This document shows positions 41,477 through 51,167 of a stretch of DNA of 64,000 nucleotides, piece by piece; positions within the stretch are counted from its first letter, which is position 1, and every line of letters begins with the position of its first letter. The translations under genes and the position numbers were made by a program. Source of the stretch: Pandoraea bronchicola (GTDB lineage Bacteria > Pseudomonadota > Gammaproteobacteria > Burkholderiales > Burkholderiaceae); contig NZ_CABPST010000003.1 of the NCBI RefSeq assembly GCF_902459805.1, forward strand, positions 248,001 through 312,000, in the 5' to 3' direction. The notes below the pieces were generated by a model. The model saw only the letters and a list, made by a program, of their open reading frames with translations. It did not search any database and was not told where the DNA came from.

Positions 41477-41620
41477 GATCACGTCCTTTTATGGTAGAAG
41501 ACAAGCGAATGAATATTAGTTACGGTAATACGCTCTTGCCAGCGCAAAGCCGATTGCGAGCCTGTGGCAATTGAGGATTACCCTTGGTCATGCAAGCTGC
41601 TTGGCGAGAAATTATATTGG

Positions 41621-41626
41621 GTTTTC
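41621..41626 (-). promoter_or_regulatory. Candidate -10 element of the alanine-rich lipoprotein gene
   Basis: A perfect TATAAT on the minus strand, next to an inverted repeat TTGGG/CCCAA (41627-41641). The implied start near 41614 would give a leader of about 138 nt before the lipoprotein ATG. The -35 match is weak. Confidence 0.45.
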
Positions 41627-41654
41627 CCCAACGCGTCACGTCAATCTCGCGCAT

Positions 41655-42875
41655 TTACCCCGCTTTTTTCCTTACAGCGCGCAACTTTCGCACGGTCTTC
41701 GAGTCGGGTTCGAGTTGCAGCCATCCCGAAGCATACCAATCGTACAGAATTTCAACGATTTCTTGGCCATTTTGCTCGAAATTCGCACATTCTTCCGCAT
41801 TCAGCCTGCGCTGATCGGCAATGCGCCGTAACGTCGATCGCGCACTGACGGGGACTTCGAGCGGCTCGCCATTGACGTAGTATCGGTTGCGTCGATACAA
41901 CAATTGCGTCTTGGGCGAGAGCGCAATACCCCGCAATGACGCCTCCCGAACGAAACGAGCTTGCGAAAGCGGGGCTTCCGGCGGGTCGAAAAACACATGC
42001 GACTTCGGTTCGCTCAACCAGCGCCCAAGGAAGTCTGCGACCTCTTTTTGCCCCCATCGCACTTTCTCGAGTTGCGACGCGAGGGTGTCGATCATGGCAT
42101 CGGGCAACGCGGCAGGATGCTTGACGGCAGATTGCGACGGATCGGCGTATCGGCCAGCGAAATGGCGCGCGAAAGGCAATTCCGCGGCGTTCTCTGCAAG
42201 GTAGTACAGGAAGTTCTGAAGCATCTCCTGCTCGAGCGGCGCGCGAAAACCAATCGAGTACGTCATGCACTCGCCGTCGGCGACACCGTCATGCGCATAG
42301 CCCGGCGGCAGATACAGCATGTCGCCCGGTTCCAGCACCCATTCCTCTTCGGCTTCGAAGTGCTTCAGGATGCGCAATGGCACGCCCTCTAGCCAGGTGG
42401 TGTCGCGTTGCGGCCCGATGCGCCAGCGTCGCTTGCCATGCGCTTGCAGCAGAAAGACGTCGTAGGAGTCGAGGTGCGGGCCGACGCCGCCGCCGTCGGT
42501 GGCGTAGCTGATCATCACGTCGTCAAGACGAGCGTCGGGAATGAAGCGAAACTGTTGCATGAGCGCGTCAACCGCCGGCGCGTGCAGGTTCACGCCTTGC
42601 ACGAGAAGTGTCCACTGCTTGCGCGTCAGCGGTGGCAGATCGTCGGCATCGAATGGGCCATGCTCGAGTTGCCACCGCTTGCGTGCATGGCTGATGAGTC
42701 GCGACTCGACGTCGTCCTGCGCGGCGAGCGCGAACAGCGCCTCGCGCGAGAGCGGCGCGGTGAAACCGGGAATCGCTTGCCGGATGAGTAGCGGGCGCTT
42801 GTGCCAGTAGCGCTTCATGAAGGCGTCGGGCGCGAGGCCGCCGAGCAGCGGTGATGTGGGGCGGAGTGTCGTCAT
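41655..42875 (-). CDS. roxA: Cupin/JmjC ribosomal-oxygenase-type protein (RoxA/YcfD family)
   Basis: 406 residues. A 2-oxoglutarate/Fe(II) JmjC hydroxylase; E. coli RoxA hydroxylates an arginine of ribosomal protein L16. Visible are the N-terminal FMKRYWHKRPLLIRQAIPGF, the iron ligands in GVGPHLDSYDVFLLQ (HxD) and PPGYAHDGV (His), and the C-terminal winged-helix region. Length is close to the family norm (about 370-410). It may precede the lipoprotein gene on the minus strand but is separated by 178 bp with its own promoter-like element. Confidence 0.9.
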   Translation of the reverse strand: MTTLRPTSPLLGGLAPDAFMKRYWHKRPLLIRQAIPGFTAPLSREALFALAAQDDVESRLISHARKRWQLEHGPFDADDLPPLTRKQWTLLVQGVNLHAPAVDALMQQFRFIPDARLDDVMISYATDGGGVGPHLDSYDVFLLQAHGKRRWRIGPQRDTTWLEGVPLRILKHFEAEEEWVLEPGDMLYLPPGYAHDGVADGECMTYSIGFRAPLEQEMLQNFLYYLAENAAELPFARHFAGRYADPSQSAVKHPAALPDAMIDTLASQLEKVRWGQKEVADFLGRWLSEPKSHVFFDPPEAPLSQARFVREASLRGIALSPKTQLLYRRNRYYVNGEPLEVPVSARSTLRRIADQRRLNAEECANFEQNGQEIVEILYDWYASGWLQLEPDSKTVRKLRAVRKKAG

Positions 42876-43066
42876 GCGTTGATCGAAGCGTTAAAAGTGT
42901 CGGCAGCAAGTGACGGCAGCGAGTGATGGCGTCTCCGGTCATCCGATGGCCGCCTGCGCGCAGGCGCGAGGTGCGGGACCGGTGCGATGCCAACGCGCTG
43001 TGCGTTCATTGGCGTGCCTCGGTGAGGCCTCGGGTCGTTGCCGGATCGCTGTCATACGCCTGCGCG

Positions 43067-43072
43067 TATAAT
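43067..43072 (+). promoter_or_regulatory. Candidate -10 element of slyD-like gene
   Basis: A perfect TATAAT lies 24 bp before the start codon at 43097. A TTGCCG at 43038-43043 is 23 bp away, too far for a standard -35. Confidence 0.45.
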
Positions 43073-43096
43073 GCGGGCTGTTTTCCGGAGAGTTTG

Positions 43097-43624
43097 ATGA
43101 AGATCGAAAAGAATACCGTCGTCTCGGTGACTTACAAGTTGTCGGACGCTCAGGGCAACCTGATCGAAGAAAGCGGCGCCGAGCCGATGGTCTATCTGCA
43201 CGGCGGCTATGATGGCACGTTCCCCAAGATCGAGGAAGCGCTCGATGGCCAGGACGTCGGCTATGAGACCCAACTGCAACTGGAACCGGCTGACGCGTTC
43301 GGCGACTACGATTCCGAGCTGGTCAAGATCGAAGAGCGTAGCCGTTTCCCGGAGCCGCTCGAAGCTGGCATGCAGTTCGAAGGCACGCCGGAAGATGGCG
43401 ACGAAGAGTCCGATACGCTGATCTACACGGTGACGGACGTTGCCGATGACAAGGTCGTGCTCGACGGCAATCATCCGCTTGCCGGCATGGCATTGCGTTT
43501 CGAGCTGAAGGTGACTGACGTGCGTCAGGCGACGGAAGAAGAAATCGAGCACCAGCACGCGCATGGCGCGTCGGGTCTCGAGGTCGTCGACGAAGACGAA
43601 GACGACGCGCCCACGCTGCACTAA
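43097..43624 (+). CDS. slyD: SlyD-like FKBP-type peptidyl-prolyl isomerase
   Basis: 175 residues from the ATG at 43097 (MKIEKNTVVSVTYKL), with CCGGAGAG upstream; an upstream reading to 42923 is unsupported. The FKBP domain is split by the insert-in-flap chaperone domain (about residues 70-125), as in SlyD; VYLHGGYDGTFPKIEEALDGQDVG and DGNHPLAGMALRFELKV are characteristic. It lacks the long His/Cys-rich tail of E. coli SlyD; the tail here is acidic (DEDEDDAP) with only a few His, so nickel binding is likely reduced. Confidence 0.92.
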   Translation: MKIEKNTVVSVTYKLSDAQGNLIEESGAEPMVYLHGGYDGTFPKIEEALDGQDVGYETQLQLEPADAFGDYDSELVKIEERSRFPEPLEAGMQFEGTPEDGDEESDTLIYTVTDVADDKVVLDGNHPLAGMALRFELKVTDVRQATEEEIEHQHAHGASGLEVVDEDEDDAPTLH

Positions 43625-43696
43625 GCTATCGGCAGTCGCACTGCCGCCTGACGGCAAGGCAGGCGGCGCACGACATGTGAGCGGTATGGTGACATT

Positions 43697-43741
43697 CGCC
43701 GGGTACGGCGCATTGCATAATGCGATGCGCCGTACCCGGCG
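43697..43741 (+). terminator. Long hairpin after slyD-like gene
   Basis: A perfect 17-bp inverted repeat (43697-43713 pairs with 43725-43741) with an 11-base loop that contains a further GCAT/ATGC pairing. The arm starts CGCCGGGTACGGCGCAT. Only a weak T-rich tail (GTTTGCATTT) follows on the plus strand. It lies between two converging genes. Confidence 0.65.
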
Positions 43742-43761
43742 TTTGCATTTGAGGGGCGTGC

Positions 43762-45120
43762 TTAGTGACTGTGTGCCGCAGGGTGTGCGGTTGCGCCTGG
43801 CTGGCGCGCGGGGCCGATGGGCGTGACCCCCTGATTGGGGTCCGGGCTCACCGAGCTGGCGCCGGAGGCAAGACCGGACGCCGGGTAGAGGGCGGAGTAG
43901 GGCGCAGCGTGAGGCATGGCACCCGGAGCGGGTGCGGTGGTGCCAGATGTTCGGCCCGGCTCAGGATTCGGCGGGACGACCGCCGCCGGCGTCACGCCGC
44001 CGCTGCGCTGAGTTCTTGGCGCCGCCGCGCTATTGGCAGGGAGCGCCACACTCTCGAAACGGAACAGTTGCGCAGTACGCGGATCGATGCGCACGCGTAC
44101 CCAACGATTTGCTGTCGGGGAGCCGTAACTGCTCAACTGCGTGAACGACTTGACCGGCGTGCCGTGAGCGTCACGCAGCGGTTGCGTGTGACGCATCGTC
44201 TTGCCGCTGTCGATCAGCAGGATCGGCCCCTTGAAGCGGCTGGCGAGTCTCTGCAGTTGCGTGCGGAAATCCTTGTAGCCATCAACGCCGCGCCGTCCGG
44301 ACCGTTCCGAGAAAATGCCGCTCAGACCGCCGCTGCGCACCGGTTCGAACTCCGGGTCGGCCTGCGCAACGATGACCATGCCGATCGCATCCTTCTGCTG
44401 TGCGTAGACGGCCGCATGCTGCAACCAGACACGCGTCGCAATGACCCGGTCTTCGTATTCGCCGTTGCGTCCCCCGGCTGTGCGGTAGTTATTGTTGTTG
44501 CCGGGAAGATTCAGGCCGACGAACACTACGCCGCGATAGAACCATCGCACGTTCTCGTGGTACTGGCGAAAGCGCGCCATTTCGCTTTGACGGGTCAGAT
44601 CGAACTGCGCATAACCCACAGGCCCCGGGCCTAGCAGCGCATCGTCGTCGAACGCGTGATCTCGGAGAAAGTCGAGACGCTCCACGGGGTTGTAGCCCCC
44701 GTCGGTTGCGCGCTGGCAATCGGCCCAATCGTTCGCACCGGGTACGTAAATGAGCGGCTTGGGAGCGCTGGCGAGAAGGCTCAGGCGTTGCGTGATGAGT
44801 TCGTCGCGACACGACTCGGTGACGCCTTTGAGATTGCCCGCATGCACGATGAATGCGGCCTGCGTGTCGCCGATGTTGGCCAGCACGCTGCGCACCGCCG
44901 GCACCTCGGTATTGCCGAACGGGATATTGCCGAGCACGGCAAATTCGAACGGCGGCGGTTTCGGCGGGCTTTGTGCGGCTGCCTTCGCCGCGGGTTTCGC
45001 GTTACCTGGCGCCGCCGCCGTCGATGTCGAACCCGTCGCCAACGCAAGTGCCACGAGGCACGCGGCCAGCAAGCCGGTGCCGGTGTGGCGAGGCGCGCGC
45101 AAGCGGCGCAGCGTCGGCAT
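43762..45120 (-). CDS. Exported calcineurin-like protein with degenerate metal site
   Basis: 452 residues. Signal peptide (hydrophobic about 16-36). The mature part resembles calcineurin-like metallophosphoesterases in order: FAVLGNIPFGNTEV, AAFIVHAGNLKG, LIYVPGANDWADC. At each place the expected Asp/His ligand is altered (GN where GD is usual, AND where GNH is usual). The C-terminal about 100 residues are Pro/Gly/Ala-rich. It begins 6 bp after the mutS stop, so it is probably cotranscribed with mutS. Catalysis is doubtful; function unknown. Confidence 0.7.
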   Translation of the reverse strand: MPTLRRLRAPRHTGTGLLAACLVALALATGSTSTAAAPGNAKPAAKAAAQSPPKPPPFEFAVLGNIPFGNTEVPAVRSVLANIGDTQAAFIVHAGNLKGVTESCRDELITQRLSLLASAPKPLIYVPGANDWADCQRATDGGYNPVERLDFLRDHAFDDDALLGPGPVGYAQFDLTRQSEMARFRQYHENVRWFYRGVVFVGLNLPGNNNNYRTAGGRNGEYEDRVIATRVWLQHAAVYAQQKDAIGMVIVAQADPEFEPVRSGGLSGIFSERSGRRGVDGYKDFRTQLQRLASRFKGPILLIDSGKTMRHTQPLRDAHGTPVKSFTQLSSYGSPTANRWVRVRIDPRTAQLFRFESVALPANSAAAPRTQRSGGVTPAAVVPPNPEPGRTSGTTAPAPGAMPHAAPYSALYPASGLASGASSVSPDPNQGVTPIGPARQPGATAHPAAHSH

Positions 45121-45126
45121 GAGTGC

Positions 45127-47829
45127 TCAGCCGTTCGCGCGGCCTTGCATCAGGCCTCGCAGTTCATACAGCAGGTCGAGGGCTTCGCGAGGGCGAAGAT
45201 CGTCCGGATCGATTTGCGCCAGACGCGCCAGCGCGGCCTCGGCCGCTGGATCGAGTGCGGCGGCGCCATGTGTCGCCTGAAGTGCAACTGCGCTATCTGA
45301 CGCGTCATCGAGATCGTCCTCGAGGTCATCTTCGATCGGCGCTCGCGCCGCGAACAGGTCGAGCTGCGGTGCGGCCGGATCGAGCGCCTGCTGTTCGAGC
45401 AACGCAAGATGCTTGCGCGCCGCGCGTATGACCGGCATCGGCACCCCGGCGAGTTGGGCGACCTGCAAGCCGTAGCTCTGGCTCGCGGGGCCGTCCTGAA
45501 CCGCGTGCAGGAACACGATGCCTTCGCCATGCTCCACGGCCGACAGGTGCACGTTCGCGCATTGCGGGAACTCTTCGGGAAGCTGGGTCAGCTCGAAATA
45601 GTGTGTCGCGAACAAGGTGTAGCAGCGGTTGTGACCGAGCAGATGCCGCGCAATCGCCCAGGCGAGCGCGAGGCCGTCGAACGTCGATGTGCCGCGTCCG
45701 ATCTCGTCCATCAGCACGAGACTCTGGTCGGTCGCCGTATGCAGAATGGCCGCCGATTCGGTCATCTCGACCATGAACGTCGAACGCCCGCCCGCAAGGT
45801 CATCCGACGCGCCGATACGCGTGAAGATGGCGTCGAGCGGCCCGAGGCGCACGGCCTCGGCGGGCACGTAGCAGCCTACGTAAGCGAGCAGGGCGATCAG
45901 CGCGGTCTGACGCATGAACGTCGACTTACCGCCCATGTTCGGGCCGGTGATGAGCAGCAGGCGGCGGGCATCGCCCAGCGAACAATCGTTGGCGATGAAG
46001 CGCTCCACCTGTTGCTCGACGACCGGGTGGCGGCCCTGACGAATGTCGACCACGCGATCTTCCACCAACTCGGGCTTCACCCAGCCCAGCGTCTCGGCAC
46101 GCTCGGCCAGTGCGGCGAGAACATCCAACTGCGCGAGCGCCTGCGCAATGCGCTTGAACTCGGTGATGTGCGGCAACAGTGTTTGCAGCAGCGCGTCGTA
46201 AAGTAGCTTTTCCCGAGCGAGCGAACGCTCCTGCGCGGACAGCGCCTTGTCTTCGAACGTTTTCAGCTCGGGCGTGATGTAGCGCTCGGCATTCTTGAGG
46301 GTCTGGCGGCGGCGATAGTCGTCGGGCACCTTGTCGGTCTGGCCGCGCGTGACTTCGATATAGAAGCCGTGAACCTTGTTGAACTCGACGCGCAAATTGT
46401 TGATGCCGGTGCGTGCCCGCTCACGTGTTTCCAGATCGACGAGGAACTGCCCGCAGTTCTCCGAGATGTCGCGCAATTCGTCGAGGTCGGCGTCGTACCC
46501 CCGTGCAATGACGCCACCGTCTCGCACCATTGCCGCCGGTTCTTCGGCAATGGCGCTCGTGAGCAGCGCGAGGGCGGCATCGGGAATCGCGAGGTCTTCG
46601 TGCAGGATCGCGAGCAGCGGCGAGCCCGCTTCGACGGCGCGCAGCGTCGTGTGCAGTTCAGGCAGGCGGCGCAGCGCATCGCGCAGGCTCGACAGATCGC
46701 GCGGACGCGCCGTGAGTAGTGCCAGACGTGCCGTAATCCGTTCGACATCCGCGACATGCCGCAATTCGCTGTTCAGCGCGCGCCATGCGCCGGGGCCTTC
46801 GAGCAGCGTAGCGATAGCCAGTTGGCGCGACTGCGGCACTTGCTGATCACGCATCGGGTGATGGAGCCAGTGGCGCATCAGGCGGCTGCCCATGGTGGTG
46901 CCGCAAGTGTCGAGCAGCGAGAGCAGCGTCGGCGATTCGGTGCCGCGCAGCGTTTCGGTGAGCTCGAGATTACGCCGGGTGGCGGCGTCCAGGCCAATAT
47001 AGGCGGCTTCCCGCTCCACGTTCAGACTTTGCACATGACGCAGCGACTGGCCCTGCGTGGCGGCTGCGTACTGCAGCAGCGCGCCGGCCGCGCCTAGCGC
47101 CGGGTTCAGACCGTCGCAGCCGAAGGCCGTCAGGCTGGCAACACCCAGTTGATCGCGCAGACGCTGCGTGCCGGCGGCCGTGTCGAAATGCCAGTCGGGC
47201 ACGCGGGTGGTGGTGCCGAGGGAAAAGCCCTCGAACGCTTCGAGTGCGCTGTCCGGCACGAGCGTCTCGGCCGGGCGGATGCGCTCCAGTTCGCGCGGCA
47301 GCTTGTCGGCGGCCACTTCCATGAGGCGCAGTTCGCCGCTGGCGAGCGACAGCCAGGCGAGGCCGGCCATGCGCTCACTCGCGCGCCTCGCCGGGGGCAT
47401 CTGCACGGCAAGCAAATACTGATCGACCTTGTCGCTGAGGAGGGCGGCGTCGGTGAGTGTGCCGGGGGTGACGATGCGCACGACCTTGCGCTCGACCGGA
47501 CCCTTGGACGTGGCCGGGTCGCCGATCTGCTCGCAGATGGCGACCGATTCGCCGAGCTTGACCAGTTTGCCGAGATATTGCTCCACGGCGTGATGCGGAA
47601 CACCGGCCATGCGGATCGGCTGTCCGCCGGACTGGCCACGCGCGGTGAGCGTGAGGTCGAGCAGGCGTGCCGCCTTGGCCGCGTCGTCATGGAACAGCTC
47701 GTAGAAGTCGCCCATGCGATAGAAGACAAGCATGTTCGGATGCTCGGCCTTGATGCGCGTGTACTGCTGCATCATCGGCGTCATCGGTGCGGCGGAGACA
47801 GGGGCGGGAGTCGCTTGGGTGCTCGTCAT
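45127..47829 (-). CDS. mutS: DNA mismatch repair protein MutS
   Basis: 900 residues. Recognises mismatches and small loops. The mismatch-contact motif [11 protein letters not shown] (Phe-x-Glu) is near residue 38. Walker [14 protein letters not shown] is near residue 626, Walker [17 protein letters not shown] follows, and the C-terminal part has an acidic insert ([14 protein letters not shown]) before the tetramerisation end. The start (MTSTQATP) has no strong ribosome site. It precedes the calcineurin-like gene by 6 bp. Confidence 0.97.
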   Translation of the reverse strand: MTSTQATPAPVSAAPMTPMMQQYTRIKAEHPNMLVFYRMGDFYELFHDDAAKAARLLDLTLTARGQSGGQPIRMAGVPHHAVEQYLGKLVKLGESVAICEQIGDPATSKGPVERKVVRIVTPGTLTDAALLSDKVDQYLLAVQMPPARRASERMAGLAWLSLASGELRLMEVAADKLPRELERIRPAETLVPDSALEAFEGFSLGTTTRVPDWHFDTAAGTQRLRDQLGVASLTAFGCDGLNPALGAAGALLQYAAATQGQSLRHVQSLNVEREAAYIGLDAATRRNLELTETLRGTESPTLLSLLDTCGTTMGSRLMRHWLHHPMRDQQVPQSRQLAIATLLEGPGAWRALNSELRHVADVERITARLALLTARPRDLSSLRDALRRLPELHTTLRAVEAGSPLLAILHEDLAIPDAALALLTSAIAEEPAAMVRDGGVIARGYDADLDELRDISENCGQFLVDLETRERARTGINNLRVEFNKVHGFYIEVTRGQTDKVPDDYRRRQTLKNAERYITPELKTFEDKALSAQERSLAREKLLYDALLQTLLPHITEFKRIAQALAQLDVLAALAERAETLGWVKPELVEDRVVDIRQGRHPVVEQQVERFIANDCSLGDARRLLLITGPNMGGKSTFMRQTALIALLAYVGCYVPAEAVRLGPLDAIFTRIGASDDLAGGRSTFMVEMTESAAILHTATDQSLVLMDEIGRGTSTFDGLALAWAIARHLLGHNRCYTLFATHYFELTQLPEEFPQCANVHLSAVEHGEGIVFLHAVQDGPASQSYGLQVAQLAGVPMPVIRAARKHLALLEQQALDPAAPQLDLFAARAPIEDDLEDDLDDASDSAVALQATHGAAALDPAAEAALARLAQIDPDDLRPREALDLLYELRGLMQGRANG

Positions 47830-48140
47830 GAATGAATTCGGGTCGGGCGAGTCGGGTCACGATGCCCCCGGCGGGCTAGGCCTGACGGGAGGATCTCACG
47901 GAGAGCCGGCATGCGGCATGCCGGTTTGCACCATCGTGGCGCGTTGGATGCGCAATTTTACGACGGGTTTGACACGCGCCGTCATGCGATGTGCTGCGAT
48001 GTCGCCTTCGGGTGCCGGTGCGCATGTCACATGAAGGCAGCGAATTTTGCTCAAGTTTCCCGAAAATGTGCCGTTTCGGGTGGTAAGCTCTCGCAAAAAT
48101 TACCAAAAAAGCAGCACAAGCTACTCTCGTACGGGCCAGC
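47830..48140. other. Divergent region between mutS and the diguanylate cyclase
   Basis: About 311 bp. The right half contains the sigma-28-like promoter of the cyclase at 48051-48077. No gene or clear mutS promoter could be identified on the left half. Confidence 0.6.
48051..48077 (+). promoter_or_regulatory. Sigma-28 (FliA)-like promoter of the diguanylate cyclase
   Basis: TCAAGTTT (48051-48058), 11-bp spacer, GCCGTTTC (48070-48077). The -35 matches the FliA element (TAAAGTTT/TCAAGTTT), the spacing of 11 is right, and the -10 agrees with GCCGATAA in the first four positions. The start codon is 63 bp after the -10. The same bases also make a stem (CCCGAAA/TTTCGGG). Confidence 0.5.
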
Positions 48141-50114
48141 ATGGTGAAGTCGTTGAAGGGACGAGTCGCGTTGGCGACAGCGCTCGTCTCGATGATATTG
48201 ATCGTCGGTGTGGCCGTCGGTATCGAGTTTTTCGTCTATGGGGAATTGCGAAGCTCGATGCAGGCGCAGCTCGACACGCAGGTCAACCTCGTTGCCGATC
48301 AGCTCGACGACAAATTGCGTACGAAGTTTGTCGCATTGCATCGGATGTCCCGCAATATCGGCGATCCCTATGCCATGACGCCCGCGCAGTTCGATGCTTT
48401 TTCCAGCATGTCGGTGTCGATGCCGGAAACGTTCAACACGATTTTCGTGGCCGCGTCTGACGGCCGTATTCTCTACGACTCGACGTTCGCCGCCACGCCC
48501 TTCAATATTGCCGACCGCGATTACTTCCGGCAGTTGCTGGCAGGCGCCCCGCAGGCGGTTTCCAACGTGATCGCGGGCAAGATCACGAGTTCGCCGGGCA
48601 TCGTACTCGCCGTGCCCATCACCGATGCAAAGGGCAAGGTGACGGCCGTGATCGGCGGGGCGGTCAATCTGCTTCGCCAGAATTTCATCGTCGATCTGGC
48701 GAGCAATACCGTTGGCGAGACCGGACGTTACTGCCTGATTACCAACGAGAACCCGGCACGCTATGTGATTCAGGCGGACGTGACCAAGATTCTCACGCCC
48801 GTGGGGCCGGTGCAGACGCTATGTGGCATACGCGACCCCGACTCGCACGACATCGTTCACATGCATCCGCTTGTCGCGCGCGCTCCCATGGCGACGACCG
48901 GTTGGTCGGTCGTGGCGGTCGTGCCCGGCGCCGAGGCCTTCGATCCGCTCGCCCGGGTGCGGCGCCGCATGATCATGCTCGCGATTGCCGCCATTGGCAT
49001 TGCGGCATTTGCGATGTGGTGGATGGCGCGGCGCATGCTGCGTCCGCTCGACACCCTGCGAGACCTCGTGGAGCGCAGCGCCGGCGATATGCGTGCGGTG
49101 CAATCGTTGCCGGTGCAGCGTGCCGACGAGATCGGGGCGCTCGCGAACTCGTTTCGCGGCATGATGGAGCGCCTGGGCGATCGCACGGAAGCGCTGGAGA
49201 TGTCGCGCGAAGCGGCACGCGCGAATGTGCGCCGCATGCAGGAGATCGCAGACCGTGTACCGTATCTGGTGGCGTTTCTCGACGGCGACCAGCGCTTTGC
49301 GTTCGTGAACCGGGCATGCGAATTGCGACTGCGCCACTCGCGTGATCGCATTCTCGGCGCGACGGCGCGCGAGTTGCTCGGCCCGTCGCTTTATCGTGAA
49401 TTTTCCCCCTACCTGTCGCGGGCATTCGCGGGCGAGGCTGCCACCTTTGTCTGGGATTTTGGTGAAGACGCCGCGTATCGATGCTTCGAGGTGAATTATC
49501 AGCCGGAATGGGCAACGCCAAACGTGCTCGCTGGCGTTCATCTTTTCGTGCGCGATATCACGATCGAGCGCACGAACGAGCGGCGCCTGCGGCGTGAATC
49601 GCACACTGATCATCTGACCGGGTTGCTCAATCGCAAAGGTTTCGATCAGGCGCTGGCCGGCGCGGTGCGGCGTGCGCGCGAAGGGGCCGGCGCGCAGGCG
49701 CTGTTGTTCGTCGATCTGGATCGCTTCAAGGCGGTCAATGACACCTGGGGCCATGCGCTGGGTGACGAACTGTTGCGGCGACTGGCCAAACGGCTTGTGG
49801 CGAGCGTGCGCGAGAGCGATGCCATCGCCCGTTTCGGCGGCGACGAATTTGCCGTCATCATGGCGGACGTTCAGGATGTCGTCGATGTCGAGCGCACGGC
49901 GATGTCGATTCTCGATCTGGCGTCGCGGCCAATGGTGCTCTCTGCCGGCGAGGTCGTCGTGGGCGCTTGTGTCGGCGTGGCGATGGTCGCGCGCGGAGAG
50001 GACAAAACGCCAGGCATGTTGTTCGAAGCCGCCGACCGTGCGTTGTACAACGCGAAACACGGCGGGCGCGGGCGCTTCGTGCTCAGCGACGGCGACTCCG
50101 GCAGCTCAGGGTAA
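48141..50114 (+). CDS. Membrane-bound diguanylate cyclase (Cache-HAMP-PAS-GGDEF)
   Basis: 657 residues. Transmembrane helix 1 (about residues 10-32), periplasmic double-Cache sensor (about 33-270), helix 2 (about 272-292), HAMP (about 295-350), PAS (about 370-475) and GGDEF (about 490-655). The active-site loop RFGGDEFAVI is intact, and RESD five residues before GGDEF is the inhibitory I-site RxxD. So it should make c-di-GMP with product inhibition. No EAL domain. Ligand of the Cache domain unknown. Candidate sigma-28 promoter upstream. Confidence 0.95.
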   Translation: MVKSLKGRVALATALVSMILIVGVAVGIEFFVYGELRSSMQAQLDTQVNLVADQLDDKLRTKFVALHRMSRNIGDPYAMTPAQFDAFSSMSVSMPETFNTIFVAASDGRILYDSTFAATPFNIADRDYFRQLLAGAPQAVSNVIAGKITSSPGIVLAVPITDAKGKVTAVIGGAVNLLRQNFIVDLASNTVGETGRYCLITNENPARYVIQADVTKILTPVGPVQTLCGIRDPDSHDIVHMHPLVARAPMATTGWSVVAVVPGAEAFDPLARVRRRMIMLAIAAIGIAAFAMWWMARRMLRPLDTLRDLVERSAGDMRAVQSLPVQRADEIGALANSFRGMMERLGDRTEALEMSREAARANVRRMQEIADRVPYLVAFLDGDQRFAFVNRACELRLRHSRDRILGATARELLGPSLYREFSPYLSRAFAGEAATFVWDFGEDAAYRCFEVNYQPEWATPNVLAGVHLFVRDITIERTNERRLRRESHTDHLTGLLNRKGFDQALAGAVRRAREGAGAQALLFVDLDRFKAVNDTWGHALGDELLRRLAKRLVASVRESDAIARFGGDEFAVIMADVQDVVDVERTAMSILDLASRPMVLSAGEVVVGACVGVAMVARGEDKTPGMLFEAADRALYNAKHGGRGRFVLSDGDSGSSG

Positions 50115-50144
50115 GCGGGCGCTCACCGTAGCAGCGCGATGCCC

Positions 50145-50177
50145 GGCGGATGTGGGGCGGATGTCGGGCGGATGTCG
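50145..50177 (+). repeat. 11-bp tandem repeat, three units
   Basis: GGCGGATGTGG followed by two copies of GGCGGATGTCG, with a partial fourth, in the 269-bp gap after the cyclase gene. No function known. Confidence 0.8.
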
Positions 50178-50383
50178 GGCGGCAGGTGTCGGCGTTTGTC
50201 ATGAGCGCGGCACTTGTGTGGGGCGCTGCGCATTAGGCAACGGCAATCGGACGCGCCGTTGCGATGAGCTTCTGTGAAGTTACGAGCGTGAGTTGTCTGA
50301 CGCACAATGAGCGACGCCGTTCGTCGGTGGCTCAGTGCGGTCGACGGATACGGCGCGGGGCAGTCTTCACACAGGAGGCGGGC

Positions 50384-50755
50384 ATGAAACTTGAGGGCGG
50401 ACGAAGCCGGACAACAGCGCGGGCGGCTTCCGACGCAGGGTGGCGCGAAGCAGGCGCGCGCCGTGAGCCACCGCGGGCATCGCATCGGGAGCCGCGTCTG
50501 CGGCAGGGTACCGGTGAGCGCGAAGACAGGCCGAGGCATCTGAGTTTGTCGGTTCGCGAAAACGAAGTGTTTCACATGCTGGTCGACGGCCTGGCCGTCA
50601 ATGAAATCGCTCATGCCTTGCATTCGAGCGAGCGAACGATTGCAGCACACGTCACACACATTCTGCACAAACTCGCGCTTGACGATAGTGCAGAGCTGAT
50701 CGGCTACGCGATTCGTCACGGGCTGATCGACGAAGGGGGGGAGGGCATCGCCTGA
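50384..50755 (+). CDS. Small LuxR-type HTH protein
   Basis: 123 residues from the ATG at 50384, with AGGAGG 8 bp upstream. The C-terminal half is a GerE/LuxR helix-turn-helix: LSVRENEVFHMLVDGLAVNEIAHALHSSERTIAAHVTHILHKL. The first about 55 residues are Arg-rich and disordered, with no receiver or ligand domain, so activity must be controlled by expression or a partner. It follows the cyclase gene on the same strand. Confidence 0.85.
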   Translation: MKLEGGRSRTTARAASDAGWREAGARREPPRASHREPRLRQGTGEREDRPRHLSLSVRENEVFHMLVDGLAVNEIAHALHSSERTIAAHVTHILHKLALDDSAELIGYAIRHGLIDEGGEGIA

Positions 50756-51167
50756 CTGTTCTCCCGGGGCGGGCGTCGCAGGCTTGCCCCGAACAGCCGG
50801 CTCCCTCCTTTTGGGGCTAATCCGGCGCGTCGCGCAAGGTTGTCACGATTGCCCGCGACGCGCCTGTCAACTGGCCGGCGGGAAATTGAATCCTGTCGCG
50901 CGAACGACCTGCGGTCACTTTGCCAGCGCACCGCGAACGTCCCGAATAATCCTGATTGATCCCGAAAGCGGACCGGGGCCGCGTCGACGGCCAACACGAT
51001 TGCGCTGGCGATGATAAGGTACCGGCTCGACACAATTTTCACTGAGGGTGCGTGTCCATTGCGCGTGTGCATCGGTGCGCGGCGCAGGCATCACTCTCGC
51101 GACCCTAACGAGACGGGCGGCCCGCACTGATGCGAAGGCGTCGCCCCGAGACCCGAGGACAGACACG
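50756..51167 (+). other. Gene-free stretch before the quinone oxidoreductase
   Basis: About 412 bp. Several short readings occur, none with a ribosome site or family features. I see no convincing terminator for the LuxR-type gene or promoter for the oxidoreductase; this may hold both. Confidence 0.5.
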
